A DNA stretch of 43,363 bases, taken from Clostridium peptidivorans (GTDB lineage Bacteria > Bacillota > Clostridia > Clostridiales > Clostridiaceae). The position numbers and the translations under genes were made by a program. Of the stretch, positions 10,545 to 19,649 are shown piece after piece (position 1 is the first letter of the stretch; every line of letters starts with the position of its first letter). Below the pieces are notes generated by a model. The model was not told the DNA's origin. It saw only the letters and a program-made list of their open reading frames with translations, and did not search any database. The stretch lies in assembly GCF_900205925.1 (NCBI RefSeq), contig NZ_OAOD01000024.1:1-43363 (forward strand), read 5' to 3'.

Positions 10545-11204
10545 ATGAGTAAGTTAAACAACGCGTTAGTTCAATTCTTTGTTTTCATTCATCAGTTAAT
10601 ATCGAATTTGATTACAAATCCTAACTATTCCTATGGCATAGCCATTATATTAGTTACATTAATAATAAAATTAGTATTATTACCTTTAAATATTAAATCA
10701 ATTCGTTCTAGCGTAAGAATGAATGAAATACAGCCAGAAACAAAGAAAATTCAAGAAAAATATAAAAACGATCCACAAAAATCCCAGCAAGAAGTAATGA
10801 AGCTTTACAAGGAAAGAGGTATAAATCCGTTAGGAGGATGTTTACCTATATTAATTCAATGGCCAATATTAATAGCTTTATATTATGTATTTAATAATAT
10901 TTCAGGAATAAATGGTGTAAGCTTTTTATGGGTAAAAGATTTAGCGAAGCCAGATGTAGTACTCGCAGTTTTAGCTGGAGCCACTCAATACTATGCATCA
11001 TTATTGATGGCACCTCCAGGAGATAGTCCTCAGGCTAAGCAAACTAGCACAATGAATATTAGTATGTCATTATTTATGATATTTATAAGCTGGAGGCTTA
11101 AATCAGCCTTAGTTTTATATTGGGTAATAAGTAATGTAATTCAAATGGGACAGACAATTCTTACAAAGAAATTAGAGGAAAGACATAAGGCACTTAATGC
11201 TTAA
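10545..11204 (+). CDS. yidC: YidC/Oxa1 membrane protein insertase
   Basis: This insertase places membrane proteins in the bilayer alone or with Sec. The 219-residue form is the short Gram-positive type without the large periplasmic domain and without a lipobox cysteine. Membrane segments are apparent near 30-50 (IAIILVTLIIKLVLLPL), 98-118 (LPILIQWPILIALYYVF), 135-150 and 170-200. The first is followed by the basic cytoplasmic hairpin (QPETKKIQEKYKNDPQ), and the conserved Arg of the hydrophilic groove fits SIRSSVR. SD GGAGG is 7 bases upstream. Confidence 0.95.
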   Translation: MSKLNNALVQFFVFIHQLISNLITNPNYSYGIAIILVTLIIKLVLLPLNIKSIRSSVRMNEIQPETKKIQEKYKNDPQKSQQEVMKLYKERGINPLGGCLPILIQWPILIALYYVFNNISGINGVSFLWVKDLAKPDVVLAVLAGATQYYASLLMAPPGDSPQAKQTSTMNISMSLFMIFISWRLKSALVLYWVISNVIQMGQTILTKKLEERHKALNA

Positions 11205-11219
11205 AAGGGGGCCTACGGT

Positions 11220-11846
11220 ATGAAATATATTGATATGACTGGAAGAACCATAGCTGAAGCTACAAAAAATGCTTTAAAGGAATTAAATGTTACAGAAGAT
11301 AAGGTAAAGGTAGATATTCTAGATAAAGGAAATAAGGGTCTGTTTAATTTAATTGGTTCTAGACCAGCAAAGATAAGAGTAACAGTAAAAAAAGACTATA
11401 CATGTGAAGCAAGAGAGTTCTTAAGAGAAGTTTTAAATTCAATGGGGATAAAAGCTGAAATAAGAATTAGAGAAGAACAGGATGCTTTAAAGATAATTCT
11501 TGCAGGCCCTGAAATGGGTTTACTTATAGGATATAGAGGAGAGACGTTGGATTCGCTGCAGTATCTTGTAAGTCTTGTTATAAATAAGGATCATGAAGAA
11601 GAATATAAAAGAGTTATATTAGATACGGAAAATTATAGACAAAAAAGAGAAGAAACTCTTAAAAGGTTAGCTTTAAAGATAGCTAGTAAGGCTAGAAGAA
11701 CAAGAAAGGTTGTTAAACTAGAACCTATGAATCCTTACGAAAGAAGAGTCATACACTCTGTTCTTCAAAATGACCCAGAAGTAAAAACATATAGTGAGGG
11801 AGAAGAACCTTATAGAAGAGTTGTAGTAGATTTAAAGAAAGCCTAA
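11220..11846 (+). CDS. khpB: RNA-binding protein KhpB (Jag/EloR)
   Basis: This 208-residue protein has three parts: a Jag-N domain (1-50, with KVKVDILDKGNKGLFNLIG), a KH domain (about 75-145, containing LLIGYRGETLDSLQYLV) and an R3H domain (about 147-208, LEPMNPYERRVIHSVLQ with the Arg-x3-His pair). In streptococci KhpB/EloR with KhpA controls elongation and division through RNA binding. The neighbours yidC and mnmE match the standard order. A terminator overlaps its 3' end. Confidence 0.95.
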   Translation: MKYIDMTGRTIAEATKNALKELNVTEDKVKVDILDKGNKGLFNLIGSRPAKIRVTVKKDYTCEAREFLREVLNSMGIKAEIRIREEQDALKIILAGPEMGLLIGYRGETLDSLQYLVSLVINKDHEEEYKRVILDTENYRQKREETLKRLALKIASKARRTRKVVKLEPMNPYERRVIHSVLQNDPEVKTYSEGEEPYRRVVVDLKKA

Positions 11847-11861
11847 TATGGCTTTCTTTTT
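11834..11861 (+). terminator. Intrinsic terminator after khpB
   Basis: AAAGAAAGCC (11834-11843), loop TAATAT and GGCTTTCTTT (11850-11859) form a 10-bp stem followed by T residues. The stem covers the last khpB codons and stop. It ends the rpmH-khpB transcript. Confidence 0.88.
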
Positions 11862-11918
11862 AAATTTATAGTAAAATGAGTTAATTAGTTAAACATTATT
11901 AAATATGAGGTGAAACTT

Positions 11919-13298
11919 ATGAAAGAGTTTGATACTATTGCTGCAATTGCAACTGTGTTAGGTGAAGGCGGTATTTCTATTATAAGAATTTCTGGAAGCA
12001 AGAGCTTAGATATTGTAGATAGTATTTTTAAAGGAAAAAATAATAGAAATTTATTAGATATAAAGCCATATAGCATGAGATATGGTTTTATAATAGAAAA
12101 AGGAACAGAAGATGTATTAGATGAAGTTTTGGTAACGTATATGAAGGGACCAAGAAGTTACACTGCAGAAGATACAGTAGAGATAAATTGTCATGGTGGA
12201 GTTACACCAACTAAAAGAATATTTCAAGAAATTATAAAGGCAGGAGCAAGAGTTGCAGAGCCAGGTGAATTTACAAAGAGAGCCTTTTTAAATGGAAGAA
12301 TTGATTTAAGTCAGGCAGAGGCTGTTATAGATATAATAAGAGCTAAAACAGAGTTATCCATGAAGTCAGCAGTACTTCAATCTAATGGTAGAATTTCTAA
12401 AGAGATAAATTCTTTAAGAAATAGGCTACTTCAAATCATAGCTCATATTGAAGCAACAGTAGATTTTCCGGAGGATGATTTGGAGGAAGTTACATCTAAT
12501 CAAGTTAGTATTCAAATTGAAAATATAATAAATGAGGTAAACCAGCTTTTAATTACAGCAGATGAAGGAAAGATTTTAAGAGAAGGATTAAATGTAGTTA
12601 TAGTAGGTAAACCTAATGTAGGAAAATCCTCCTTATTAAATGCTTTATTAAAAGAACAAAGAGCTATAGTAACTGAAGTACCAGGAACTACAAGAGACGT
12701 TATAGAAGAATATATAAATTTAGATGGTGTACCTATTAAAATAATAGACACAGCAGGAATTAGAGAAACAGAAGATATCGTTGAAAAAATTGGTGTAGAA
12801 AAATCAAAAGAAAAAATAATGGAAGCTGACTTAATAATTTTTATGATAGATTTAAGCAGGAAATTAGATGATCAAGATAAAGAAATAATGGATTATATAC
12901 GAGATAAAAAATATATTGTTTTATTGAATAAAAGTGATTTAGAAAATAAAGTAGTTAAGGAAGACTTAATAGGCTTAAATTTAAAATATATAATTGAAAG
13001 TTCAGCTAAAAGTGGTAAGGGATTAGATGAGCTTAAAGATTCTATAAAAGAATTGTTTTTTAAAGGAGAAGTAAAGAATCAAGATATAATTATAACTAAT
13101 GCTAGACATAAAGAAGCATTGATTAGAGCTAAAGAAAGCTTAAGCTCAGCTCTAGATACATTAAATAATACCTTAGCAATAGATTTATCATCCATAGATA
13201 TAAGAAATGCATGGTCAAAGCTCGGGGAAATTACAGGCGATACATTAGAAGAAGATATTATAGATAAAATATTTTCAGAATTTTGTTTAGGAAAGTAG
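11919..13298 (+). CDS. mnmE: tRNA modification GTPase MnmE
   Basis: With MnmG, MnmE makes the 5-(carboxymethyl)aminomethyl modification of wobble uridine-34. The protein has 459 residues. The N-terminal tetrahydrofolate-binding domain is followed by a helical domain interrupted by the G domain: Walker [10 protein letters not shown] (about 226), DTAGIRE, NKSD, and the C-terminal motif CLGK with its catalytic-loop cysteine. The ATG at 11919 ([12 protein letters not shown]) has GAGGTG 6 bases upstream; the GTG 9 bases earlier lies within that SD. Confidence 0.97.
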   Translation: MKEFDTIAAIATVLGEGGISIIRISGSKSLDIVDSIFKGKNNRNLLDIKPYSMRYGFIIEKGTEDVLDEVLVTYMKGPRSYTAEDTVEINCHGGVTPTKRIFQEIIKAGARVAEPGEFTKRAFLNGRIDLSQAEAVIDIIRAKTELSMKSAVLQSNGRISKEINSLRNRLLQIIAHIEATVDFPEDDLEEVTSNQVSIQIENIINEVNQLLITADEGKILREGLNVVIVGKPNVGKSSLLNALLKEQRAIVTEVPGTTRDVIEEYINLDGVPIKIIDTAGIRETEDIVEKIGVEKSKEKIMEADLIIFMIDLSRKLDDQDKEIMDYIRDKKYIVLLNKSDLENKVVKEDLIGLNLKYIIESSAKSGKGLDELKDSIKELFFKGEVKNQDIIITNARHKEALIRAKESLSSALDTLNNTLAIDLSSIDIRNAWSKLGEITGDTLEEDIIDKIFSEFCLGK

Positions 13299-13307
13299 GG
13301 AGAATAT

Positions 13308-15188
13308 ATGAAGTATTATGCAGGAGATTACGATGTAGTAGTAGTAGGGGCAGGCCATGCAGGATGTGAGGCAGGGCTTGCAGCTGCTAGAATGGGATCT
13401 AAAGTACTAGTATGTACAATAAATTTAGATAGTGTAGGAATGATGCCTTGCAATCCTAATGTTGGAGGAACAGCAAAAGGACATTTAGTAAGAGAAATAG
13501 ATGCTTTAGGTGGAGAGATGGGTATAAATATAGATAATACCTATATTCAATCTAGAATGCTTAACACTTCAAAGGGACCTGCTGTACATTCATTAAGAGC
13601 ACAGGCAGATAAGCAGAAATATTCTCAAAGAATGAAAAATGTTTTAGAAAGTCAAGAAAATCTAACAATGAAACAAATAGAAGTAGTTGCATTGGATGTA
13701 GAAAATGGTAAAATTAAAGGTGTACTTACAAAAAATGGTGCATATTATGCGACTAAAACTGTTATTCTTGCAACAGGAACATACTTAAAAGGTAAAGTGA
13801 TAATTGGAGATGTAAGCTATAGCAGTGGTCCAAATGGATTATTTCCTGCACAGGATTTATCACAAAGTCTTGTAAACTTAGGAATAAGTTTAAGAAGATT
13901 TAAAACTGGTACTCCAGCAAGAATAAACAGAAGGACAGTAGATTTGTCTAAAATGATAGAACAACCAGGAGATGAAAAAATAGTTCCGTTTTCATTTATG
14001 AGTGAAGAAATAACTAGAGATCAGGTTTCATGCTATTTAACTTATACAAATGAGAAAACTCATGAGATAATAAGGGAAAACATACATAGATCTCCGTTAT
14101 ATAATGGTTCTATAGAAGGCGTAGGACCTAGATATTGCCCTTCTATAGAGGATAAGGTAATGAGATTTCCAGATAAGGAAAAGCATCAAGTGTTCATTGA
14201 GCCTGAAGGAGAAAATACTGAAGAGATGTATGTAGGAGGTATGTCAAGCTCCTTACCAGAAGAGGTTCAAATTGCAATGTATCGTAGTGTTCCTGGACTT
14301 GAGAATGTAGAATTTTTAAGAACAGCATATGCAATAGAGTATGATTCTATTGATTCTACACAATTAAAATTATCCTTGGAATTTAAAGAAATAGAAGGAT
14401 TATTTGGAGCAGGTCAGGTTAATGGAAGTTCAGGTTATGAAGAGGCTGCAGCACAAGGACTTATAGCAGGAATAAATGCTGCTTTAAAGGTAAGAGGGCA
14501 AGAATCTTTTATATTACAAAGGTCTGATGCATACATAGGAGTTCTTATAGATGATTTAGTTACGAAGGGAACTAATGAACCGTATAGAATGATGACTTCA
14601 CGTTCAGAATATAGATTATTATTAAGACAGGATAATGCAGATTTGAGGCTTACTGAAATGAGCCATAAAATAGGCCTTGTTACTGAAGAAAGATACAAAA
14701 GCTTCATAAGTAGAAAGGAAGCTATAGAAGGAGAAATAGATCGTATAAAAGCTCTTCAGATAACAAATAAAAAAGAGATAAATGAAACTTTAATATCTTT
14801 AAATTCATCAGAATTAAAGAAACCAATAAGCTTATATGAACTTATAAAAAGACCTGAATTAGATTATTTTAAAGTAGAGGAATTAGATAAAGATAGAGTT
14901 GAATTACCATATGAAGTACAATATGAAGTAAATACTATGGCTAAATATGAAGGATATATACAAAAGCAGTTAGAGCAAGTGGAACAATTCAAGAAGTTTG
15001 AGAAAAAGCTTATTCCAGCTGAAATCAACTATAGTGAAGTACATGGTTTAAGAATTGAAGCAGTACAAAAATTAAGCAAAATTAAACCTATGAGTATAGG
15101 TCAGGCATCTAGAATATCTGGAGTATCTCCAGCAGATATTTCTGTACTTCTTATATATTTAGAACACAAATATAGACTTTCAAAGTAA
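13308..15188 (+). CDS. mnmG: tRNA uridine-5-carboxymethylaminomethyl enzyme MnmG
   Basis: MnmG is the FAD- and NADH-dependent partner of MnmE. It has 626 residues. The N-terminal dinucleotide fold is [20 protein letters not shown], followed by the family signatures [20 protein letters not shown] and TGTYLKG. The C-terminal helical domain that contacts MnmE includes [18 protein letters not shown]. It follows mnmE by 9 bases with SD GGGAG and is certainly co-transcribed. Confidence 0.98.
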   Translation: MKYYAGDYDVVVVGAGHAGCEAGLAAARMGSKVLVCTINLDSVGMMPCNPNVGGTAKGHLVREIDALGGEMGINIDNTYIQSRMLNTSKGPAVHSLRAQADKQKYSQRMKNVLESQENLTMKQIEVVALDVENGKIKGVLTKNGAYYATKTVILATGTYLKGKVIIGDVSYSSGPNGLFPAQDLSQSLVNLGISLRRFKTGTPARINRRTVDLSKMIEQPGDEKIVPFSFMSEEITRDQVSCYLTYTNEKTHEIIRENIHRSPLYNGSIEGVGPRYCPSIEDKVMRFPDKEKHQVFIEPEGENTEEMYVGGMSSSLPEEVQIAMYRSVPGLENVEFLRTAYAIEYDSIDSTQLKLSLEFKEIEGLFGAGQVNGSSGYEEAAAQGLIAGINAALKVRGQESFILQRSDAYIGVLIDDLVTKGTNEPYRMMTSRSEYRLLLRQDNADLRLTEMSHKIGLVTEERYKSFISRKEAIEGEIDRIKALQITNKKEINETLISLNSSELKKPISLYELIKRPELDYFKVEELDKDRVELPYEVQYEVNTMAKYEGYIQKQLEQVEQFKKFEKKLIPAEINYSEVHGLRIEAVQKLSKIKPMSIGQASRISGVSPADISVLLIYLEHKYRLSK

Positions 15189-15206
15189 TAAATTAATTTT
15201 AAATTA

Positions 15207-15242
15207 CACTTATATATGAATTATAAAATTCATATATAAGTG
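15207..15242. repeat. Perfect 16-bp hairpin between mnmG and rsmG
   Basis: Arms CACTTATATATGAATT (15207-15222) and AATTCATATATAAGTG (15227-15242) pair without mismatch around ATAA. The stem is AT-rich and lacks a clean T tract on the plus strand (CTTTAT follows), and it ends just before the rsmG SD (GGAGG). It could be a weak terminator, an RNA-processing site or a control on rsmG translation. Confidence 0.6.
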
Positions 15243-15259
15243 CTTTATGGAGGATAAAT

Positions 15260-15979
15260 ATGCAATATTTCAATATACTTAAGGCTTCTTGTGAAGATAT
15301 AAATGTTGATTTTGATGAAAATAAGTATAACCAGTTAATGCAGTATAAAAATTTATTAAAAGAGTGGAATGAAAAAATTAACCTTACTTCTATAACTGAT
15401 GATGAGGAAATAATAAAAAAACATTTTATAGATAGCATAAAGATATATAAGTTTTTTCCTTTAAAAGATATGAAAAAAATTATAGATGTAGGAACAGGAG
15501 CAGGCTTTCCTGGACTGCCTATTAAAATAGTTGATGAAAAGAAACAAGTAGTTTTATTAGATTCATTGAATAAAAGAATAAACTTTTTAAATGAAGTTAT
15601 TGATACACTTAAACTAGAGAATATAGAAACTATTCATGGAAGAGCAGAAGATGTTGCAAAAGATAAAAGTTATAGGGAATGTTTTGATGGGGTGGTTTCT
15701 CGTGCTGTAGCAAATATGAGTGTATTAAGTGAGTTTTGCTTACCATTTGTAAAATTAAATGGATACTTTATTGCAATGAAGGGACCAGCGGTAGAGGAAG
15801 AAATTAAGGAAGCTAAAAATGCAATAAGTACTTTAGGGGGGAAAATAGATGATATAATAGGGATTGATATAGAAGAAAGTGACTTAAAGCATAATTTAGT
15901 TATTATAAAAAAAGTAAAAGAAACTCCAGGTAAGTATCCTAGAAAGGCTGGATTAGTTACTAAAAGTCCTTTAAGATAA
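15260..15979 (+). CDS. rsmG: 16S rRNA (guanine-N7)-methyltransferase RsmG
   Basis: RsmG uses S-adenosylmethionine to methylate G527 of 16S rRNA; its loss gives low-level streptomycin resistance in other species. The protein has 239 residues. The SAM-binding motif I is [15 protein letters not shown], motif II-type [13 protein letters not shown] follows, and the GidB signature [17 protein letters not shown] is present. The C-terminus ends in the usual [20 protein letters not shown] is 8 bases upstream. Confidence 0.97.
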   Translation: MQYFNILKASCEDINVDFDENKYNQLMQYKNLLKEWNEKINLTSITDDEEIIKKHFIDSIKIYKFFPLKDMKKIIDVGTGAGFPGLPIKIVDEKKQVVLLDSLNKRINFLNEVIDTLKLENIETIHGRAEDVAKDKSYRECFDGVVSRAVANMSVLSEFCLPFVKLNGYFIAMKGPAVEEEIKEAKNAISTLGGKIDDIIGIDIEESDLKHNLVIIKKVKETPGKYPRKAGLVTKSPLR

Positions 15980-16083
15980 AAGTTAAAATAATTTATTATA
16001 AAAATTTTGTTTAATGTAGAAGGAGTTTTAACGGTTAATAGAGAAATTTTAAATAAACGAAAGCACAAGAGGGATGGGTTAAT

Positions 16084-16866
16084 ATGGAAGAAAAAGTTAG
16101 CTATGTAAATACTGAATTGATTTCTCCTAATGTGTATCAACCTAGGAAATTTTTTAATGAAGAAGCCATAGAAGAATTATCAAAATCTATAAAAGTTTAT
16201 GGCATTATTCAACCCTTATCTGTAAGAAAGATTAGTGAAGATAAGTTTGAACTAATAGCAGGAGAAAGAAGATTAAGAGCAGCAAAAAAGGCAGGCTTAC
16301 AAGAAGTACCTGTTATAATTGTTGATGTCTCGGATAAGGACTCAGCAGCAATAGCTTTATTAGAAAACATACAAAGAGAAGATTTAAATTTTTTAGAAGA
16401 AGCTGAGGCATATTACAATTTAATAAAAGAACATAGTTATACTCAAGATCAGTTATCAGAAATAATAGGTAAAAAGCAATCTACTATAGCTAATAAAATA
16501 AGACTATTAAGATTAACTTCTGGAGTTAGAAAAATTCTAATAGAAAATAATCTTACAGAAAGGCATGCTAGAGCTCTTCTTAAATTACCTGCAGAAGAAC
16601 TTCAAAAAAAGGTTTTAAGCGTTATAATTAAAAAGAATTTAAACGTAAAGAAATCAGAAGAACTTATAGAAAAAGAATTAAATAAGCTAATAGAAAAGAG
16701 CTCTTCTAAAGAGGAAAGAAAAAAAATTAAAGGTATTTTTAGTCCTAAAGTTTATATAAATACTATTAGGCAAGTATTTGATAAGTATGGTTTAAATGCA
16801 CAGTATTCATCTCAAGATTCAGAAGAAAGTATTCAAATTATGATTACAATTCCAAAGAATAAATGA
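16084..16866 (+). CDS. noc: Nucleoid occlusion protein Noc
   Basis: This ParB-family CTPase and DNA-binding protein has 260 residues. It shows the NVYQPRKFF entry motif, the CTP-binding box LIAGERRLRAAKKAG, LLENIQREDLN, and the helix-turn-helix YTQDQLSEIIGKKQSTIAN. Position between rsmG and parA, plus a second true parB downstream, points to Noc, which keeps the division septum off the nucleoid. No Noc site of the B. subtilis type was seen in the window. A parS follows 12 bases after the stop. Confidence 0.9.
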   Translation: MEEKVSYVNTELISPNVYQPRKFFNEEAIEELSKSIKVYGIIQPLSVRKISEDKFELIAGERRLRAAKKAGLQEVPVIIVDVSDKDSAAIALLENIQREDLNFLEEAEAYYNLIKEHSYTQDQLSEIIGKKQSTIANKIRLLRLTSGVRKILIENNLTERHARALLKLPAEELQKKVLSVIIKKNLNVKKSEELIEKELNKLIEKSSSKEERKKIKGIFSPKVYINTIRQVFDKYGLNAQYSSQDSEESIQIMITIPKNK

Positions 16867-16878
16867 TTTTATAATAAA

Positions 16879-16894
16879 TGTTTCACGTGAAACA
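16879..16894. other. parS: parS centromere site 1
   Basis: TGTTTCACGTGAAACA matches the 16-bp parS consensus without mismatch and is a perfect palindrome. It lies between noc and parA, near the origin, where ParB (17808-18665) would load and spread. Confidence 0.97.
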
Positions 16895-16896
16895 TT

Positions 16897-16949
16897 AAAA
16901 ACTATGTGATAATGTAAAATAACATTTTAGCACATAGTTTTTTATTTTT
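16897..16949 (+). terminator. Intrinsic terminator after noc
   Basis: AAAAACTATGTG (16897-16908) pairs with CACATAGTTTTT (16931-16942), with a small inner stem AATGT/ACATT in the loop, then TATTTTTA. It isolates noc from parA. Confidence 0.8.
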
Positions 16950-17033
16950 ATACAACTTTTTTAAATAAGTACTTTTTTTATGTACTATATGACTATATAA
17001 TAAAACTATAAGTATTATTATGAGGCGGTGAAT

Positions 17034-17804
17034 ATGGTGAAAGTAATTACAGTATTTAATCAAAAGGGGGGAGTGGGCAAAACCACAACCAATATTAATT
17101 TATGTTCTTACTTAGCAATGGAAGGATACAAAGTTTTATCTATAGATATAGATCCACAGGGAAATACTACTAGTGGATTAGGTTTTGATAAGAGAAAAAT
17201 CAAAACATCTATTTATGATGTAATTACAGATGATACATCTATAGAAGAGGCTATGGTAAAGTGTGAATTTGTAGATAATTTTTACATAGTTCCTTCAACT
17301 ATGTCTTTAGCAGGAGCGGAAGTAGAAATAATAGATAAAGTTAACAGAGAAAAAATATTGAGAGAAAAAATAAAGGATATAGAAGGAAAGTTTGATTTTG
17401 TGTTTATTGATTGTCCTCCATCATTAGGCTTTTTGACTATTAATGCTTTAACAGCTTCAAATAGTGTATTAATTCCTATACAATGTGAATTTTATGCATT
17501 AGAGGGAGTTGGACAACTTGTTAATACTATTCAACTTGTTAAAAAGTCATTAAATCCTAATATTGATATTGAAGGAGTAGTTTTAAGTATGTTTGACAGC
17601 AGAACTAATCTTTCAAATGAAGTAGTTAGTGAAGTTAAAAAGTATTTTAAGAACAAAGTATATAGCACAACAATTCCACGAAATATAAGATTGGCAGAAT
17701 CACCTAGTTTTGGATTACCAATAATGTTATATGATAATAAATGCAAAGGTGCAGAGGCATATGAAAAGCTAGCTAAGGAATTCTTAGAAAGGCAGGAGAA
17801 ATAA
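17034..17804 (+). CDS. parA: Chromosome partitioning ATPase ParA (Soj)
   Basis: ParA/Soj is a Walker-type ATPase that binds nucleoid DNA as an ATP dimer and, with ParB, moves origins and modulates DnaA. It has 256 residues. The deviant Walker A FNQKGGVGKTT begins near residue 8, and the A' motif SIDIDPQGN and Walker B FIDCPPSLGFLT follow. I took the ATG at 17034, which has GAGGCGG upstream; the GTG at 17028 overlaps that SD. parB starts 3 bases after its stop. Confidence 0.96.
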   Translation: MVKVITVFNQKGGVGKTTTNINLCSYLAMEGYKVLSIDIDPQGNTTSGLGFDKRKIKTSIYDVITDDTSIEEAMVKCEFVDNFYIVPSTMSLAGAEVEIIDKVNREKILREKIKDIEGKFDFVFIDCPPSLGFLTINALTASNSVLIPIQCEFYALEGVGQLVNTIQLVKKSLNPNIDIEGVVLSMFDSRTNLSNEVVSEVKKYFKNKVYSTTIPRNIRLAESPSFGLPIMLYDNKCKGAEAYEKLAKEFLERQEK

Positions 17805-17807
17805 AAT

Positions 17808-18665
17808 ATGAGCAAGAAATTTGGATTAGGGAAGGGATTAGGTGCATTAATTCCTGAAGATATATCAGAAGATAATGCCTTGCTAAATGGTATGCAAAAG
17901 ATAGATATTTCACTTATAAAAGCCAATAATACTCAACCTAGAAAAAGTTTTGATGAAGAAAAGATAATGGAGTTATCAGAGTCAATAAAACAATATGGAG
18001 TTATTCAGCCTATACTTATTACAAAGGATGAGGAAGTTCATACATATACAATTGTAGCCGGAGAAAGAAGATGGAGAGCAGCAAAGCTTGCTGGAATTAA
18101 AGAAATACCTGTTATTATAAAGGAACTAAATAAAAAAGAGATTTTAGAAATTTCATTAATAGAAAATATACAAAGACAAGACTTAAATCCTATTGAAGAA
18201 GCTAAAGCATACAAAAATCTTTTAGAAGATTTTAAGTTAACGCAAGAAGAATTAAGTAAAAGAGTAGGTAAATCTAGAACAGCCATTGCAAATTGTATTA
18301 GACTTTTAAATTTGGATGAAAGAGTTCAAGACTATGTTATAGATGGAGTTTTAACTGAAGGCCATGGCAGAACATTACTTACTATTGAAAATAAGGAATT
18401 ACAGTATAAAATATCTCAGATGATTATTGATGACAAGCTAAGTGTAAGAGAAACTGAAAAATTAATAAAATCGCTAAATAGAGATAAAGAGAAACAAAAA
18501 AATGATAAGCAAGTTAATCAATATTATCAAGATATAAAAAACAAGTTAGAAGAATTATTTGGAACAAGAGTATTTTTAAATAGTAATAATGATAAGGGAA
18601 AGATTCAAATAGAATATTATTCAGAAGAAGATCTTCAAAGAATATTAGATATATTAAAACTTTAG
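17808..18665 (+). CDS. parB: Chromosome partitioning protein ParB (Spo0J)
   Basis: ParB/Spo0J is a CTP-dependent clamp that loads at parS, spreads and recruits SMC; in sporulating Firmicutes it also lifts Soj inhibition of Spo0A. The 285-residue protein has the N-terminal FGLGKGLGALIP that engages ParA, the QPRKSFDEEKI motif, CTP motif VAGERRWRAAKLAG, LIENIQRQDLNPIEEA, the helix-turn-helix LTQEELSKRVGKSRTAIAN and a C-terminal dimer domain. Two perfect parS sites (16879 and 18680) bracket parA-parB. Confidence 0.97.
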   Translation: MSKKFGLGKGLGALIPEDISEDNALLNGMQKIDISLIKANNTQPRKSFDEEKIMELSESIKQYGVIQPILITKDEEVHTYTIVAGERRWRAAKLAGIKEIPVIIKELNKKEILEISLIENIQRQDLNPIEEAKAYKNLLEDFKLTQEELSKRVGKSRTAIANCIRLLNLDERVQDYVIDGVLTEGHGRTLLTIENKELQYKISQMIIDDKLSVRETEKLIKSLNRDKEKQKNDKQVNQYYQDIKNKLEELFGTRVFLNSNNDKGKIQIEYYSEEDLQRILDILKL

Positions 18666-18679
18666 TATTAATTATAAAA

Positions 18680-18695
18680 TGTTTCACGTGAAACA
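18680..18695. other. parS: parS centromere site 2
   Basis: A second perfect TGTTTCACGTGAAACA lies 14 bases after parB and 19 bases before the next start codon. It sits in the leader of the DUF4446 gene, so ParB loading could affect that gene's transcription. Confidence 0.97.
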
Positions 18696-18714
18696 ATATG
18701 AAAGGAGATATTAT

Positions 18715-19218
18715 ATGGAAAATTTAATTGCAGCACTAAATGAAGTTGAGCCCTTTATAATAATAACTCTCGTGGCAATTATAATTATATTAATTATAGC
18801 TATCACTGTACAGGGGAAGGCAATAAGTAGATTGGAAGTAAAGTATAAAAGACTTATGAGAGGAGTAGACAATAAAAATTTAGAAAAAATAATAACAAGT
18901 TATTTAGATAAAATAGATGAATCTGTAGAAAAAACTGAATATATCAATGATCTGTATAATGAGTTAAGTATTAAGATTAATACCTGCATTCAAAAATTTT
19001 CAATTATAAGATATAGGGCATTTGAAGATGTGGGAAGTGATTTGAGCTATTCAATAGCCCTATTAGATAGTAATAATAATGGAGTAATTCTTACTGGACT
19101 TTATGGAAGAAATGAAAGTACAACTTATGCGAAACCAATAGATAAGGGTATATCAAGATATGAATTATCTGACGAAGAAAATCAAGTACTAAAAAATGCA
19201 ATAAATGATAATGAATAG
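18715..19218 (+). CDS. DUF4446 family membrane-anchored protein
   Basis: This 167-residue protein of unknown function has one N-terminal membrane segment (about 14-36, rich in Ile: FIIITLVAIIIILIIAITV), then a coiled-coil-prone stretch (about 40-90) and a compact C-terminal domain containing RYRAFEDVGSDLSYSIALLD and GVILTGLYGRNESTTYAKPI, the hallmark of DUF4446. The ATG at 18715 has AAGGAG 8 bases upstream; a longer reading frame would begin inside parS and is not real. DUF4446 genes commonly follow parB in clostridia. Confidence 0.85.
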   Translation: MENLIAALNEVEPFIIITLVAIIIILIIAITVQGKAISRLEVKYKRLMRGVDNKNLEKIITSYLDKIDESVEKTEYINDLYNELSIKINTCIQKFSIIRYRAFEDVGSDLSYSIALLDSNNNGVILTGLYGRNESTTYAKPIDKGISRYELSDEENQVLKNAINDNE

Positions 19219-19235
19219 TGTTTAAGAATAAGTAT

Positions 19236-19280
19236 AAAAAACCTCATTTAGGGTAATATTTACCTTAAAGGAGGTTTTTT
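19236..19280 (+). terminator. Terminator that also buries the next ribosome binding site
   Basis: AAAAAACCTC (19236-19245) pairs with GAGGTTTTTT (19271-19280), and TTTAGGGTAA pairs with TTACCTTAAA inside, giving about 20 bp with one A-G mismatch and one wobble. The 3' arm contains GGAGG, the SD of the gene starting at 19284, and the T run ends only 3 bases before its ATG. A transcript that reads through would carry a masked SD. Confidence 0.8.
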
Positions 19281-19283
19281 ACT

Positions 19284-19538
19284 ATGGTTATATGTGTTTC
19301 AGAAGAACTTAATCATATATCAAATGAATTAAAAAAAAGAGGATACAATATAATAAAATCCCTTGGAGAATGTAGTTGTGATGTTATTATATGCAATCTA
19401 AAGGATGGGGGATTAAGTAAATTAACTATGGAACATACTTTGAAAAATGAGGGGATCCTTATAATTGACCTTGGAAGCAAAAATATTGATGAAATAGAAT
19501 ATATACTTAACAATAGAACATATAGCTCTATATTTTAG
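19284..19538 (+). CDS. YkuS-like (UPF0180) small protein
   Basis: This 84-residue soluble protein looks like the UPF0180/YkuS family: an N-terminal ISNELKKRGYNI helix, a strand ending DVIICNLKDGG, and a second strand ILIIDLGSKNIDEI. It is of unknown function. It contains a CSCD motif near residue 30. Its SD AAAGGAGG lies in the 3' arm of the preceding terminator hairpin, so expression probably needs a transcript beginning within or escaping that hairpin. It converges with yyaC. Confidence 0.6.
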   Translation: MVICVSEELNHISNELKKRGYNIIKSLGECSCDVIICNLKDGGLSKLTMEHTLKNEGILIIDLGSKNIDEIEYILNNRTYSSIF

Positions 19539-19551
19539 ATTATTTAAAATA

Positions 19552-19629
19552 AGGAGATGCTTAAATCATATATGATAATTATTAAAACAAAATTATAAAT
19601 TATCATAAATTATTAGGCATCTCCTCATT
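19552..19629. terminator. Bidirectional terminator between convergent genes
   Basis: The outer arms AGGAGATGC (19552-19560) and GCATCTCCT (19617-19625) enclose an inner perfect 10-bp pair TATGATAATT/AATTATCATA. A T run follows on the plus strand (CATTTTT) and a T-rich stretch on the minus strand. It serves the gene ending at 19538 and yyaC ending at 19650. Confidence 0.8.
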
Positions 19630-19649
19630 TTTAGAGCAAATTATAAATG

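Noticed and set aside
15670..16140. Open frame of 156 codons on the minus strand across rsmG and noc
   Set aside because: It is antisense to the conserved rsmG coding sequence and the noc start, has no SD and no family pattern; low stop density explains it.
16084..18695. Noc binding sites of the ATTTCCCGGGAAAT type
   Set aside because: None was seen in the window; only parS palindromes are present, so the binding site of this Noc is left open.
18679..18714. Longer DUF4446 reading frame starting inside parS
   Set aside because: The ATG at 18679 is part of the parS palindrome and has no SD; the ATG at 18715 has AAGGAG and the family-typical start.
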